Positions 21,101-30,376 of a DNA stretch of 64,000 nt are shown piece after piece; the first letter of the stretch is position 1, and the number at the start of each line of letters is the position of its first letter. The translations under genes and the position numbers were made by a program. Source of the DNA: an uncultured Psychroflexus sp. (GTDB lineage Bacteria; Bacteroidota; Bacteroidia; Flavobacteriales; Flavobacteriaceae); contig CAJXVZ010000008.1 of NCBI GenBank assembly GCA_913062845.1, forward strand, positions 1 to 64,000. Reading direction: 5' to 3'. The notes beneath the pieces were generated by a model that worked only from the letters and a program-made list of their open reading frames with translations, was not told where the DNA came from and did no database searches.

Positions 21101-22720
21101 TTGTGTTTCATAACATCAATAATGTCAAATTTTAAACCAATAGGACTTGCTGTTTTATCCGGCTTATTGCTGAGTTTGTCCTGGCCAACTTACGGATTTG
21201 CAGGACTTATTTTTACAGGTTTTGTGCCTTTGCTTATCGTTTTTCGAAACCTTCGCGACCATTCGCCAAAACGCATGATGCTTAAAAGCTTTGGTTGGGC
21301 TTACATTAGTTTTTTTACATTTAATATCATCACTACTTTTTGGTTGTATTATTCTACGGCATTTGGAATGTGGTTTGCCGTTTTGGTGAATTCGGCATTG
21401 ATGGCCTTGGTATTTTTGTTTTATCAATTTATTGCCAGAAGAACCTCTAACCGAAATTCGCTAGTGTTTTTAATTGCTCTATGGATTGGCTTTGAAAAAT
21501 TACATCTAAACTGGGAGTTTTCCTGGCCGTGGCTTAATTTAGGAAATGTTTTTTCTGAAAACATCAATTGGATACAATGGTATGAATATACCGGAACATT
21601 TGGCGGTACGCTTTGGGTATGGATCCTTAATGTTTTTATTTTTAGCGCTGTTATCAAATGGCAACAAAAGAGTTTAAGGGTAATTGCAACCAGTATTGGT
21701 TTAATGTTATTTCTAGGTATTCCAATTTTAGTCTCTTATATCATCAAGTTACAATACAAAGACTTTGAAGATACCGCAGAAGTTATTGTACTTCAACCTA
21801 ATATAGATCCTTATTCTGATAAATATTTTACAAAAGATCAGCAAATTGCGGCTAACCTGGAAGAACTCATAGATCAACAAAAACCGATAAATGATGCGGT
21901 GATTTTATCACCTGAAACAGTTTTTGCCAATGGTACTTTACTTAGTAGGTTTGAGCGGAGTCAGGCCAGTGAATTTACGAGAAAAATACTGGCTAAATAT
22001 CCCCAGGTAAGCCTGATTAATGGTATTTCCATGGCAGAGATCGTTAGGGATACAAGTCGGATAAAAGCACAAACTAACTACGATCAAAGGGGTTTCTATT
22101 ACAATGATTTCAATTCTGCATTTTTTGCAAAAGCGGGTCAGCCGGTTGAATTTTACCATAAATCTAAATTGGTGGTCGGGGTTGAAAATTTTCCTTACCA
22201 ATCATTTCTAAGACCAATTTTAGGTGATGTGATGCTTGACATGGGAGGAACTGTTGCTATGAAAACCACTCAGGACGAGCGAAGTATTTTTGAAGTCAAT
22301 GAGAATTTAAAAGTTGCTCCCATTATTTGTTATGAATCGGTTTATGGTGAGTTTGTGACGGGTTACGTCCAAAACGGGGCGACGCTATTAGGTATAATAA
22401 CAAACGATGCCTGGTGGGGCGAAACACAAGGTCATAAGCAGCATTTTTCATATGCTAAATTGCGTGCCATTGAGACCAGAAGAAGCGTCGCCCGGAGTGC
22501 CAATACAGGAATCTCAGGATTTATTGATCCGCTCGGTCAGGTTTTAAGCAGATCAGTTTACAATACAAAAACTTCGCTCAAGGCTGAGGTACCGCTAATG
22601 ACAAAAACAACCTTTTATGTGAAATACGGTGATTATATCGCAAGAGGATCTTATTTTTTGATCATATTTATTGGTATTTTTGCTGTTTTAAAGCACAAAA
22701 GAGAAGGGATTAAGCGTTGA
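21101..22720 (+). CDS. lnt: Apolipoprotein N-acyltransferase
   Basis: N-terminal TM helices, nitrilase-like C-terminus: 'LSPETVF', 'YHKSKLVVGVENFPYQSFLRP', 'APIICYESVYGEFV', 'SANTGISGFIDPLGQV'. Confidence 0.93.
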   Translation: MCFITSIMSNFKPIGLAVLSGLLLSLSWPTYGFAGLIFTGFVPLLIVFRNLRDHSPKRMMLKSFGWAYISFFTFNIITTFWLYYSTAFGMWFAVLVNSALMALVFLFYQFIARRTSNRNSLVFLIALWIGFEKLHLNWEFSWPWLNLGNVFSENINWIQWYEYTGTFGGTLWVWILNVFIFSAVIKWQQKSLRVIATSIGLMLFLGIPILVSYIIKLQYKDFEDTAEVIVLQPNIDPYSDKYFTKDQQIAANLEELIDQQKPINDAVILSPETVFANGTLLSRFERSQASEFTRKILAKYPQVSLINGISMAEIVRDTSRIKAQTNYDQRGFYYNDFNSAFFAKAGQPVEFYHKSKLVVGVENFPYQSFLRPILGDVMLDMGGTVAMKTTQDERSIFEVNENLKVAPIICYESVYGEFVTGYVQNGATLLGIITNDAWWGETQGHKQHFSYAKLRAIETRRSVARSANTGISGFIDPLGQVLSRSVYNTKTSLKAEVPLMTKTTFYVKYGDYIARGSYFLIIFIGIFAVLKHKREGIKR

Positions 22721-22761
22721 TCCATGAATGAGTTCAGCGTCATTAAAAAATCAATAATATT

Positions 22762-23244
22762 ATGAAAACCGTAGCCGTAATTATGGGAAGCACCAGTGAT
22801 CTTCCGGTCATGCAAGACGCTATAGATATTTTAAAATCTTTTGATATTCCCGTTGAGGTGGATATTGTTTCAGCGCATCGCACACCGGATAAGTTAATGA
22901 ACTATGGAAAATCCGCAGCAAACAGGAATATAGGGGTTATTATAGCCGGAGCCGGTGGTGCAGCACATTTGCCGGGAATGATAGCATCTGTTACGGCCTT
23001 ACCTGTGATAGGCGTTCCTGTAAAATCCAGAAACTCAATTGATGGCTGGGACTCTGTCTTGTCTATTCTGCAAATGCCTGGTGGCGTTCCGGTGGCAACA
23101 GTAGCTTTGGATGGTGCAAAAAATGCCGGTATATTGGCAGCTCAGATCTTAGGGGCGACCAACGAAGATATCTACCAAAAAGTTGTAGACTATAAAGAAC
23201 AACTCAAGGCCAAAGTAATCAAAGGTGCAAAGTCTTTAAAATAA
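22762..23244 (+). CDS. purE: N5-carboxyaminoimidazole ribonucleotide mutase
   Basis: 'VAVIMGSTSDLPVMQDA', 'SAHRTPDKL', 'IAGAGGAAHLPGMIASVT', 'DGWDSVLSILQMPGGVPVATVA'. Confidence 0.97.
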   Translation: MKTVAVIMGSTSDLPVMQDAIDILKSFDIPVEVDIVSAHRTPDKLMNYGKSAANRNIGVIIAGAGGAAHLPGMIASVTALPVIGVPVKSRNSIDGWDSVLSILQMPGGVPVATVALDGAKNAGILAAQILGATNEDIYQKVVDYKEQLKAKVIKGAKSLK

Positions 23245-23246
23245 AA

Positions 23247-23273
23247 AACCCCTCAGGCATTCGCTGAAGGGTT
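23247..23273. terminator. Hairpin terminator between purE and hsp20
   Basis: AACCCcTCAG-gcattcg-CTGAaGGGTT preceded by an A-tract (usable by minus-strand transcription) and followed by a weak T-rich stretch; the flanking genes converge. Confidence 0.65.
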
Positions 23274-23294
23274 CAGTTTCATTTCCTCAATTGA

Positions 23295-23729
23295 TTAGCT
23301 GATGTCTATCATTCGCTTAGGTTGCGTTTTGGCTTCCTCACGCTTCGGAAGATCTAAGGTTAAAACACCGTTTTTATAGGTTGCTTTAATTTTTGAAGTA
23401 TCAATGGTTTCAGGCAAAGTGAAACTTCTTTTGAAGCTTTCATAGCTAAACTCTCTTCTTGTGAAGTTTCTTTCTTTATCTTCTGTTTGATTTTCTTCTT
23501 TAACTTCTGAAGATATGGTAAGTAAATCATTATCTAATTCGATATTGAAGTCTTTCTTTGATTTACCGGGAGCAGCCATCTCTAAGCTGTATTTGTCTTC
23601 TTTTTCTTCAATGTTTACAGCAGGTAGAGAATTCATAGTTGTTAACCGTCTTTGAATATTGTTGTCTTCAAAGATGTCTTCTAATAGACTTGGCAACCAA
23701 TTTCCGTTTGTTCTTTTCATAAGTTCCAT
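23295..23729 (-). CDS. Hsp20/alpha-crystallin family small heat-shock protein
   Basis: 'PAVNIEEKEDKYSLEMAAPGKSKKDFNIELDNDLLTISSE', 'FTLPETIDTSKIKATYKNGVLTLDLPK'. Confidence 0.95.
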   Translation of the reverse strand: MELMKRTNGNWLPSLLEDIFEDNNIQRRLTTMNSLPAVNIEEKEDKYSLEMAAPGKSKKDFNIELDNDLLTISSEVKEENQTEDKERNFTRREFSYESFKRSFTLPETIDTSKIKATYKNGVLTLDLPKREEAKTQPKRMIDIS

Positions 23730-23873
23730 AATATTTAATTTTTTTGGGTTAAACTTTCTTATTTATTTGCTTTCAAAAATTCAATTCCTGTACCACTCAA
23801 CAAGCAATGACATTATGTCTTAATCAATTGCTTTTTAAATGACATATCGACAGCTGATTTATCTTAAAGCAAA

Positions 23874-23901
23874 AAAAAGACCCCTGGTAAGGCGTCTTTT
23901 T
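23874..23901. terminator. Rho-independent-type hairpin
   Basis: AAAAAGAC-ccctggtaaggc-GTCTTTTT read directly, downstream of the minus-strand gene at 23925. Confidence 0.5.
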
Positions 23902-23924
23902 AGTACTTATTGTAACTCTAAAAG

Positions 23925-24452
23925 TTAAAAACTTCGAACTTCAAATTCTGGATTTTGAGCTTTTAGTGCGCTTTGTACTTCATTATAATTCTCAATATTA
24001 ACGTCAAATTGCTCAACAAAATCAGCAGGTAAAACAGCGATTCTAAATATTTGATTGTTAGTAAAACCTGGTCCTAAAGTATCCAGATTTACATTTCCGT
24101 CTAGAAATAAATTTACATCTAAAAATGTATGGTTGAAATTATAAACGACCTGAGATCCACCACTTACAAAAAATGTCGCAGGAAGAGGTGTCCAGACATC
24201 AATAGGTCCTGATGGGTCACTAATTTGTTCTTCAAGTAGATATACCATTACAACATCACTTTCAAAAACTTCTAAATTGTTGGGAAAAGTGATCAGATTG
24301 GAATAGCCATTACCAGGTGTGAAATCAACACTCACGTCAAATACATTACCCAGAATATTTACACCGTCAAATCCCGGAGGTCCTGGAGGACCTTGTGGTC
24401 CTTCGCAACTTAAAAACGTTACACTTAATAATAAAACAAATATTTTTTTCAT
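23925..24452 (-). CDS. Lipoprotein with short collagen-like Gly-X-Y segment
   Basis: 'MKKIFVLLLSVTFLSCEGPQGPPGPPGFDGVNILG': lipobox Cys immediately followed by GPQ-GPP-GPP-GFD. Confidence 0.75.
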   Translation of the reverse strand: MKKIFVLLLSVTFLSCEGPQGPPGPPGFDGVNILGNVFDVSVDFTPGNGYSNLITFPNNLEVFESDVVMVYLLEEQISDPSGPIDVWTPLPATFFVSGGSQVVYNFNHTFLDVNLFLDGNVNLDTLGPGFTNNQIFRIAVLPADFVEQFDVNIENYNEVQSALKAQNPEFEVRSF

Positions 24453-24456
24453 GGCT

Positions 24457-24828
24457 TTATTGGTTTTTGGGGTTAAAATCTAAACTTACTGAATTCACAC
24501 AATAGCGTTGGCCTGTTTCTGTAGGGCCATCGTCAAATACGTGTCCCAAATGACCGTCACAATTATTGCATAGAATTTCTACGCGTTTCATACCAAGCGA
24601 GTGGTCTGGTTCGTAGCGAATGGCGCCCTCTTTTGCCTTATCGAAACTCGGCCAGCCGCAACCGCTGTCAAATTTTGTGTTGCTGTCAAATAATTCTGCA
24701 CCGCAGCCCTTGCAAACATAGGTGCCGTTTTCGAAATGCATATTGTATTTGCCCGAAAAAGGTCTTTCCGTGCCTTTATTTCTAAGTACATCGTATTCTT
24801 CGGCAGTTAATTTTTCTTTCCAGTTCAT
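24457..24828 (-). CDS. msrB: Peptide-methionine (R)-S-oxide reductase (cytoplasmic)
   Basis: 'CKGCGAELFDSNTKFDSGCGWPSFDKA', 'CNNCDGHLGHVFDDGPTETGQRYCVNSVSLDF'. Confidence 0.95.
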   Translation of the reverse strand: MNWKEKLTAEEYDVLRNKGTERPFSGKYNMHFENGTYVCKGCGAELFDSNTKFDSGCGWPSFDKAKEGAIRYEPDHSLGMKRVEILCNNCDGHLGHVFDDGPTETGQRYCVNSVSLDFNPKNQ

Positions 24829-24845
24829 GGTCTCTTTATTTATGA

Positions 24846-25325
24846 TTATTGAGATTTAGGTATAAAATCCAGAGCTACGCCATTAATGCAATGCCTTTTA
24901 CCCGTGGTTTCTCTTGGACCATCATTAAAAACATGTCCCAGATGTCCGCCACACTTACCACACAATAATTCATCGCGTTTATAACCTAATTTTCGGTCTG
25001 AAGAATAAGCGAGGCTACCTTCAATAGCTCTGTCAAAACTTGGCCAGCCGGTTCCACTGTCAAACTTGTGTTTAGTTTCGTATAGTGGGTTTTCACATGC
25101 AGCACAAACAAAAACTCCGGGTTCTTTTATGTCTAAAAGATCGCTGGTAAATGGTCTTTCTGTTGCAGCTTTTCTAAGTACTTCATATTCCATTGCCGTC
25201 AATTCAGCTTTCCATTCTTCTTCTGTTTTTGTCACTTCAAATTCCTGTTTTTTTTGATCGTCCTGAGCCGAAGATTGACAACTCCACAGACTGCAAACAA
25301 TCAATAGTGATAAAATGGGTTTCAT
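24846..25325 (-). CDS. msrB: Peptide-methionine (R)-S-oxide reductase (lipoprotein/periplasmic)
   Basis: 'MKPILSLLIVCSLWSCQSS' lipobox; 'CAACENPLYETKHKFDSGTGWPSFDRA', 'CGKCGGHLGHVFNDGPRETTGKRHCINGVALDF'. Confidence 0.94.
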   Translation of the reverse strand: MKPILSLLIVCSLWSCQSSAQDDQKKQEFEVTKTEEEWKAELTAMEYEVLRKAATERPFTSDLLDIKEPGVFVCAACENPLYETKHKFDSGTGWPSFDRAIEGSLAYSSDRKLGYKRDELLCGKCGGHLGHVFNDGPRETTGKRHCINGVALDFIPKSQ

Positions 25326-25648
25326 AATTTTTTTATTTGTAAAATAACAAATTAAACTTAGCTTTGAATTCTTAGGTTTCGTTAATCTTTTAATAACGTA
25401 CTGTTTATGATTAAACAATTACGATGCCATGAGTGTGTCTAATTATTGGAATAATATATAAATAACTGTTATTCAGATCTATATGATTTTAAAATTAATA
25501 AGATTTTAAGGCTTTTAACTTTTTATTCAGTTTTATTATCATGTTACAAATGATGATATTTTTTATTTATTCTGTATTAAATTCATAAAAAGCTCTTTTA
25601 GTCTGAATATTTAAATTAAAATTCTTTTATTTTTGATAAAAATTGAAG

Positions 25649-25876
25649 ATGAATCTTAAACAAAGAATTACAATTGATCCTGAAATTTGTCATGGTAAAC
25701 CATGCATAAGAGGTATGAGATGGCCTGTGGAAGTCATTTTGGATTTACTAGGTTCAGGTATGAGTGTTGAGGACATTCTTGAAGATCATAAAGAATTGGA
25801 AAAAGAAGATATTTTAGCAAGCTTACACTTTGCTAAGTTATCTTTATCAGGTCAGATGGTAAAAGATGTAGCCTGA
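25649..25876 (+). CDS. DUF433 domain-containing protein (antitoxin-like)
   Basis: 'ITIDPEICHGKPCIRGMRWPVEVILDLLGSGMSVEDILEDHKELEKEDILASLHFA' typical DUF433. Confidence 0.93.
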   Translation: MNLKQRITIDPEICHGKPCIRGMRWPVEVILDLLGSGMSVEDILEDHKELEKEDILASLHFAKLSLSGQMVKDVA

Positions 25877-26244
25877 TGACGATTTTATGTGATGTCCATA
25901 TATCCTATAAAATTTGTAAATTCTTAGATGATCAGAACATCAATACAATTCATGTCAATCAAATTTTGAATAAATCAGAAACTAAAGATTCTGAAATTTG
26001 TAGTTATGCTGATCGTAATGATTATATAGTCCTTACAAAAGTTATTGATTTTAAGAATACATTCCTTATAAACAAAACACCTAAGAAACTTATTAAAATC
26101 AATCTTGGTAATATTTCTAATCAAAAATTGATGAAAATTTTAGAAGAGCATTTGAATTTAATTATTAAGCTCAATAACCACAGTTCATTTCTTTTAGAAA
26201 TTGATACAGATCAAATTTATTTCATCGATTCCAGTCAAAACTAA
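25876..26244 (+). CDS. DUF5615 / PIN-like protein (toxin-like partner)
   Basis: Overlaps the DUF433 stop codon by 1 nt (TGATG); 'ILCDVHISYKICKFLDDQNINTIHV', 'DSEICSYADRNDYIVLTKVIDF'. Confidence 0.85.
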   Translation: MTILCDVHISYKICKFLDDQNINTIHVNQILNKSETKDSEICSYADRNDYIVLTKVIDFKNTFLINKTPKKLIKINLGNISNQKLMKILEEHLNLIIKLNNHSSFLLEIDTDQIYFIDSSQN

Positions 26245-26264
26245 GACTCTGTCTCAATTCATTT

Positions 26265-27044
26265 ATGACCATAACAAGTCCCAAAAACACTCAAATTAAA
26301 TACTTAAAACAACTTCAGTCTAAGTCTAAATTGAGGATAAGAGACAATTGTTTTGTTGTTGAAGGTGTGCGGGAAATTGAAATGGCTCTGAAATCAAGGT
26401 ATCGATTCAAAACAATTTTTATTTCTGAAGAATTATACAATGCTGAATTGAACCTTCCTTCAGATGTCGAAATTATAAAAATATCCACTGTAGTCTACGA
26501 ATACCTGGCTTACAGGTCAGGTACAGAAGGTATAATCGGCTTGGCTGAAAGTCGGTCACATGCGTTATCTGACTTAAGATTTAAGAGCGATTCACCTTTA
26601 ATTTTAGTATTAGAATCACCCGAAAAACCAGGAAATATTGGTGCTATTTTACGTACTGCAGATGCTTCATCTGTGGATGCGGTTATTATCGCCAATCCGA
26701 TAACTGACCTGTACAATCCTAATACTATCCGGTCTAGTTTAGGAGCAGTCTTTACGAATCAAATCGCCATGGCAAACTCAGAGAAAGTGATTGAGTTTTT
26801 ACAAGATCAACATATCCAGATGTATGCTGCTACGCTTCAAAATTCAAATTCCTATCTGAAACATGATTACACCAAGCCCACCGCTTTTGTGATGGGTTCA
26901 GAAGCTCATGGGTTGGCAGAAATCTGGCGAAAGCGAAAAGACATTCAGGCCATCAACATTCCTATGCAGGGAGACCTGGATTCTATGAATTTGTCGGTTT
27001 CTACAGCTATATTGACTTTTGAAGCAGTACGACAGCGGTCTTGA
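26265..27044 (+). CDS. TrmH/SpoU family RNA methyltransferase
   Basis: 'LVLESPEKPGNIGAILRTADASSVDAVIIAN', 'IRSSLGAVFTNQIA', 'VMGSEAHGLAEIWRKR', 'NIPMQGDLDSMNLSVSTAILTFEAVRQ'. Confidence 0.94.
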   Translation: MTITSPKNTQIKYLKQLQSKSKLRIRDNCFVVEGVREIEMALKSRYRFKTIFISEELYNAELNLPSDVEIIKISTVVYEYLAYRSGTEGIIGLAESRSHALSDLRFKSDSPLILVLESPEKPGNIGAILRTADASSVDAVIIANPITDLYNPNTIRSSLGAVFTNQIAMANSEKVIEFLQDQHIQMYAATLQNSNSYLKHDYTKPTAFVMGSEAHGLAEIWRKRKDIQAINIPMQGDLDSMNLSVSTAILTFEAVRQRS

Positions 27045-27090
27045 TCTCGATACTCCCGAAGTGCATTCGGGATTATTCGATCTTACTTTT

Positions 27091-27274
27091 TTCCTGACCC
27101 GAAAGGTTTTGCCAACCTTTTGGGGTCTTCCCTTCAATGTTTTCTGGATACATTTCAAGTTTGTATTTACTTTTGAATAATGAACAAGGAATGCTGAATA
27201 CCGAATAATGAAGTGTCTTTAATTATTTCGGCATTCAACATTCGTTATTCCTTGTTCGATATTCTAATTCCGGC
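27091..27274. repeat. Direct repeat copy A, containing two imperfect palindromes
   Basis: ttcctgacccgaaaggttttgccaacctttt...ttttgaataatgaacaaggaatgctgaataccgaataatgaag...gatattctaattccgg; matches copy B 314 bp downstream. Confidence 0.8.
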
Positions 27275-27316
27275 TATTAGATTTGAAGTTTTGTAATACA
27301 CTTGTCAGGTCGAGTG

Positions 27317-27336
27317 TCCCGACGATTAAGTCGGGA
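27317..27336. repeat. Short palindrome TCCCGAC-gattaa-GTCGGGA
   Basis: 7-bp perfect stem read directly, located between repeat copies A and B. Confidence 0.65.
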
Positions 27337-27404
27337 TGTAACGAGACCCTTGATCTGACGTTGACCTTGTTATAGGATTAGTTCTACCATTGCATCAGAC
27401 TTAT

Positions 27405-27587
27405 TTCCTGACCCGAAAGGTTTTGCTAACCTTTTGGGTCTTTCCGTCAATGATTCAAGGATACATTTCAAGTATGTATTTACTTTTGAATAATGAACAA
27501 GGAACGCTGAATACCGAATAATGAAGCGGCTTTCAATATTTCGGTATTCAACATATGTTATTACATGCTCGATATTCTAATACCGGA
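27405..27587. repeat. Direct repeat copy B, containing two imperfect palindromes
   Basis: ttcctgacccgaaaggttttgctaaccttttgggtc...ttttgaataatgaacaaggaacgctgaataccgaataatgaag...gatattctaataccgg. Confidence 0.8.
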
Positions 27588-27671
27588 GTTGGCTAAATCA
27601 CTTTATTGTCAATCTCCAAGTTATAATAAGTCTCTATTCCTTAAATTTGCTTAAATTAAATCACGTTTCAT

Positions 27672-28751
27672 TTGATCATTCTAGGACTTAAAAAACTGGG
27701 TTACGCCATTCTCACACTTCTGGGAGTAGTTACAGTCATATTTTTTATGTTTTCAGTCTTGCCCGGCGATCCGGCGCAGATGATGCTGGGGCAAAACCAG
27801 TCACAGGAACAAATCAATCAGGTGAAACAAAAGTATGGGTTCGATCAACCGGTTTCAACCCAGTATCTTTATTATTTGAATGACTTATCGCCGTTATCCT
27901 TTCACAGTACACGAGAAAGTCACTATACTTTTTTAGATTCTGGAAAGTACAATGCCTTTAAATTGTTTGAAATTGGCAATACCATAACGGTTCTAAAAAC
28001 ACCATACCTCAGAGAATCTTTTCAGCAAAATGGCAGATCGGTTGGTTCTATTATTGCCGAGACGCTTCCTAATACGGCCATTCTTGCTGTAAGTGCTATT
28101 GCTATTGCTTTGGCCATTGGCATACTTCTGGGTATTTTTTCAGCAATTTATCAGGATACGTTTGTAGATAAAAGTATTCAAATCCTAAGCACTTTAGGAA
28201 TGAGTGTGCCTTCGTTTTTCAGCGCTATTTTATTTGCATGGTTCTTTGCTTTTGTTTTAAAGGACATCACCGGACTTAATATGACAGGAAATCTCTATGA
28301 GTTAGACGATTTTGGTGAAAAAAGAGAATTAATTCTAAAAAACCTGATTCTTCCGGCGGTAGTTTTAGGCATACGCCCCTTAGCTGTGGTATCCCAACTC
28401 ATGCGGAATGCGCTACTTGAACAACTGCAGGAAGATTACATTCGGACGGCGCGGGCAAAAGGCTTGTCAGAATTCAATATCATTTATAAGCACGCAGTGA
28501 AAAACGCCTTAAACCCAGTTATCACCGCCATATCGGGATGGTTTGCCTCCATGCTGGCAGGCGCCGTTTTTGTGGAATATATTTTTGGCTGGAACGGATT
28601 GGGAAAAGAGATTGTAAATGCCTTGGAAACGCTGGATTTACCTGTCATTATGGGTGCAGTCTTAATTATTGCGCTTATGTTTATCTTAATCAATATCTTT
28701 GTAGATATTATCTATGCTTGGTTAGACCCAAGAATACGATATTCAACTTAA
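27672..28751 (+). CDS. ABC transporter permease (DppB/OppB-like)
   Basis: 'FFMFSVLPGDPAQMMLGQNQSQEQINQVKQKYGFDQP', 'EQLQEDYIRTARAKGLSEFNIIYKHAVKNALNPVI' EAA motif; TTG start in the ORF track. Confidence 0.92.
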   Translation: MIILGLKKLGYAILTLLGVVTVIFFMFSVLPGDPAQMMLGQNQSQEQINQVKQKYGFDQPVSTQYLYYLNDLSPLSFHSTRESHYTFLDSGKYNAFKLFEIGNTITVLKTPYLRESFQQNGRSVGSIIAETLPNTAILAVSAIAIALAIGILLGIFSAIYQDTFVDKSIQILSTLGMSVPSFFSAILFAWFFAFVLKDITGLNMTGNLYELDDFGEKRELILKNLILPAVVLGIRPLAVVSQLMRNALLEQLQEDYIRTARAKGLSEFNIIYKHAVKNALNPVITAISGWFASMLAGAVFVEYIFGWNGLGKEIVNALETLDLPVIMGAVLIIALMFILINIFVDIIYAWLDPRIRYST

Positions 28752-28763
28752 AAACAACATATT

Positions 28764-29516
28764 ATGAGAAAAAACATTGTAGCCGGAAACTGGAAAATGA
28801 ATAAGACTTTAGAAGAGTCTCAGGCACTAACCAAAGATTTACTGGCGAAAGTCCCCGCAAATACCAATACAAATGTTATCATAGCACCGACTTTCCCAAA
28901 CCTTTATCCTGTTCAGGAAATGATCAAAGATTCAAATATTTCATTGGCTGCTCAAAATGCGCATTTTGAAGAAAGCGGTGCATTCACGGGTGAAGTAAGT
29001 GTAGAAATGCTACAGAGCGTAGGCATAGAAACCGTGATTATCGGCCATAGTGAACGTCGCTCTATTTTTGGTGAAAGTCACGATTTATTAGCTCAAAAAT
29101 CCTCTAAAGTGGTCAAAGCAGGTTTACAGCTTATGTTTTGCTTTGGTGAAGTTCTGGAAGACAGAAAAGCCGGAAAACACTTCGACGTAGTTAAATCACA
29201 ATTGGAAGAATCTGTATTTCAGTTAACAGCCGATGACTTTAAACAAGTGGTTTTAGCTTATGAACCAGTCTGGGCGATTGGTACGGGCGAAACGGCTTCA
29301 CCGGAACAAGCGCAGGAAATGCATGCCTTTATCCGTGATTTACTGAAAGACAAATATGGTGAAGACACTGCTGAAAATACTTCAATTTTGTATGGCGGAA
29401 GTGTCAAGCCTAATAACGCCAAAGAAATATTTTCAAAGCCCGATGTTGATGGCGGTCTAATAGGTGGAGCTTCCCTAAAAGCTGATGATTTTGTAAGTAT
29501 TGTAACTGCATTCTAA
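28764..29516 (+). CDS. tpiA: Triose-phosphate isomerase
   Basis: 'IVAGNWKMNKTLEE', 'VIIGHSERRSIFGE', 'AYEPVWAIGTGETASPEQAQE'. Confidence 0.97.
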   Translation: MRKNIVAGNWKMNKTLEESQALTKDLLAKVPANTNTNVIIAPTFPNLYPVQEMIKDSNISLAAQNAHFEESGAFTGEVSVEMLQSVGIETVIIGHSERRSIFGESHDLLAQKSSKVVKAGLQLMFCFGEVLEDRKAGKHFDVVKSQLEESVFQLTADDFKQVVLAYEPVWAIGTGETASPEQAQEMHAFIRDLLKDKYGEDTAENTSILYGGSVKPNNAKEIFSKPDVDGGLIGGASLKADDFVSIVTAF

Positions 29517-29525
29517 TAGTAAAAT

Positions 29526-30353
29526 ATGACATACGCAGAAGTTCGTTTTAGAGTGAAGCCACAAAAAGAAGGATTTGAAATTCTGATTGCACAATTGAGC
29601 GAGCTTCCGTTTGACAGTTTTGTTGAAGAAACCGCCCATTTAAAAGCTTATATAAAAATTAAAGATATATCTGAGGAGCAAATAAACTCTTGTCAGATAT
29701 TTAATAATCCTGATTTTGATGTTGAATACAGCATTCACGATATTGAAGACATCAATTGGAATCAAACCTGGGAAGATAATTTTAAGCCTGTACAAATATC
29801 GCCGGAATGTATCATAAGAGCTCCTTTTCACGAACCTGTTAAGGTAGAATACGAGTTGATCATTGAGCCAAAAATGTCGTTCGGTACGGGTCATCATGGT
29901 ACAACACATCTAATGCTGGAACACTTGCTGAAAGAAGATTTAAAAAATAAATCTGTTTTGGACATGGGATGCGGTACAGGTGTATTGGCTGTATTATCTG
30001 AAAAATTAGGGGCAAAACATATACTGGCTATAGATGTAGACAATTTGTGTTTTATAAATACACTTGAAAACCAGGAACGAAATAACTGCGACAAAATCAC
30101 TGTTAAAGAAGGAAGCTACGAACAGATTGAAGGATACTTTGATATTATCCTGGCAAATATCAATCGAAATATTTTACTCGATCAGATCCCAAATTATGTT
30201 GAGCACGCAAATCCCGATGCCATATTTTTACTGAGTGGATTTTATGAGGTAGACCTTGAACTTATAAATGACTTGTGTAAGGAACAAGGTTTGAAATATG
30301 TTAAACACCAATTAAAAAATGATTGGGTCTGTGCTAAATACGTGAAAGATTAA
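29526..30353 (+). CDS. prmA: Ribosomal protein L11 methyltransferase
   Basis: 'IEPKMSFGTGHHGTTHLMLEHLL', 'VLDMGCGTGVLAVLSEKLGAKHILAIDVD', 'DIILANINRNILLDQIP'. Confidence 0.95.
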   Translation: MTYAEVRFRVKPQKEGFEILIAQLSELPFDSFVEETAHLKAYIKIKDISEEQINSCQIFNNPDFDVEYSIHDIEDINWNQTWEDNFKPVQISPECIIRAPFHEPVKVEYELIIEPKMSFGTGHHGTTHLMLEHLLKEDLKNKSVLDMGCGTGVLAVLSEKLGAKHILAIDVDNLCFINTLENQERNNCDKITVKEGSYEQIEGYFDIILANINRNILLDQIPNYVEHANPDAIFLLSGFYEVDLELINDLCKEQGLKYVKHQLKNDWVCAKYVKD

Positions 30354-30376
30354 AAATCATCTATTATATTTGTCTC

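Noticed and set aside
27091-27587. CRISPR array
   Set aside because: Only two long (~184 bp) imperfect copies with no short identical repeats, regular spacers or cas genes.
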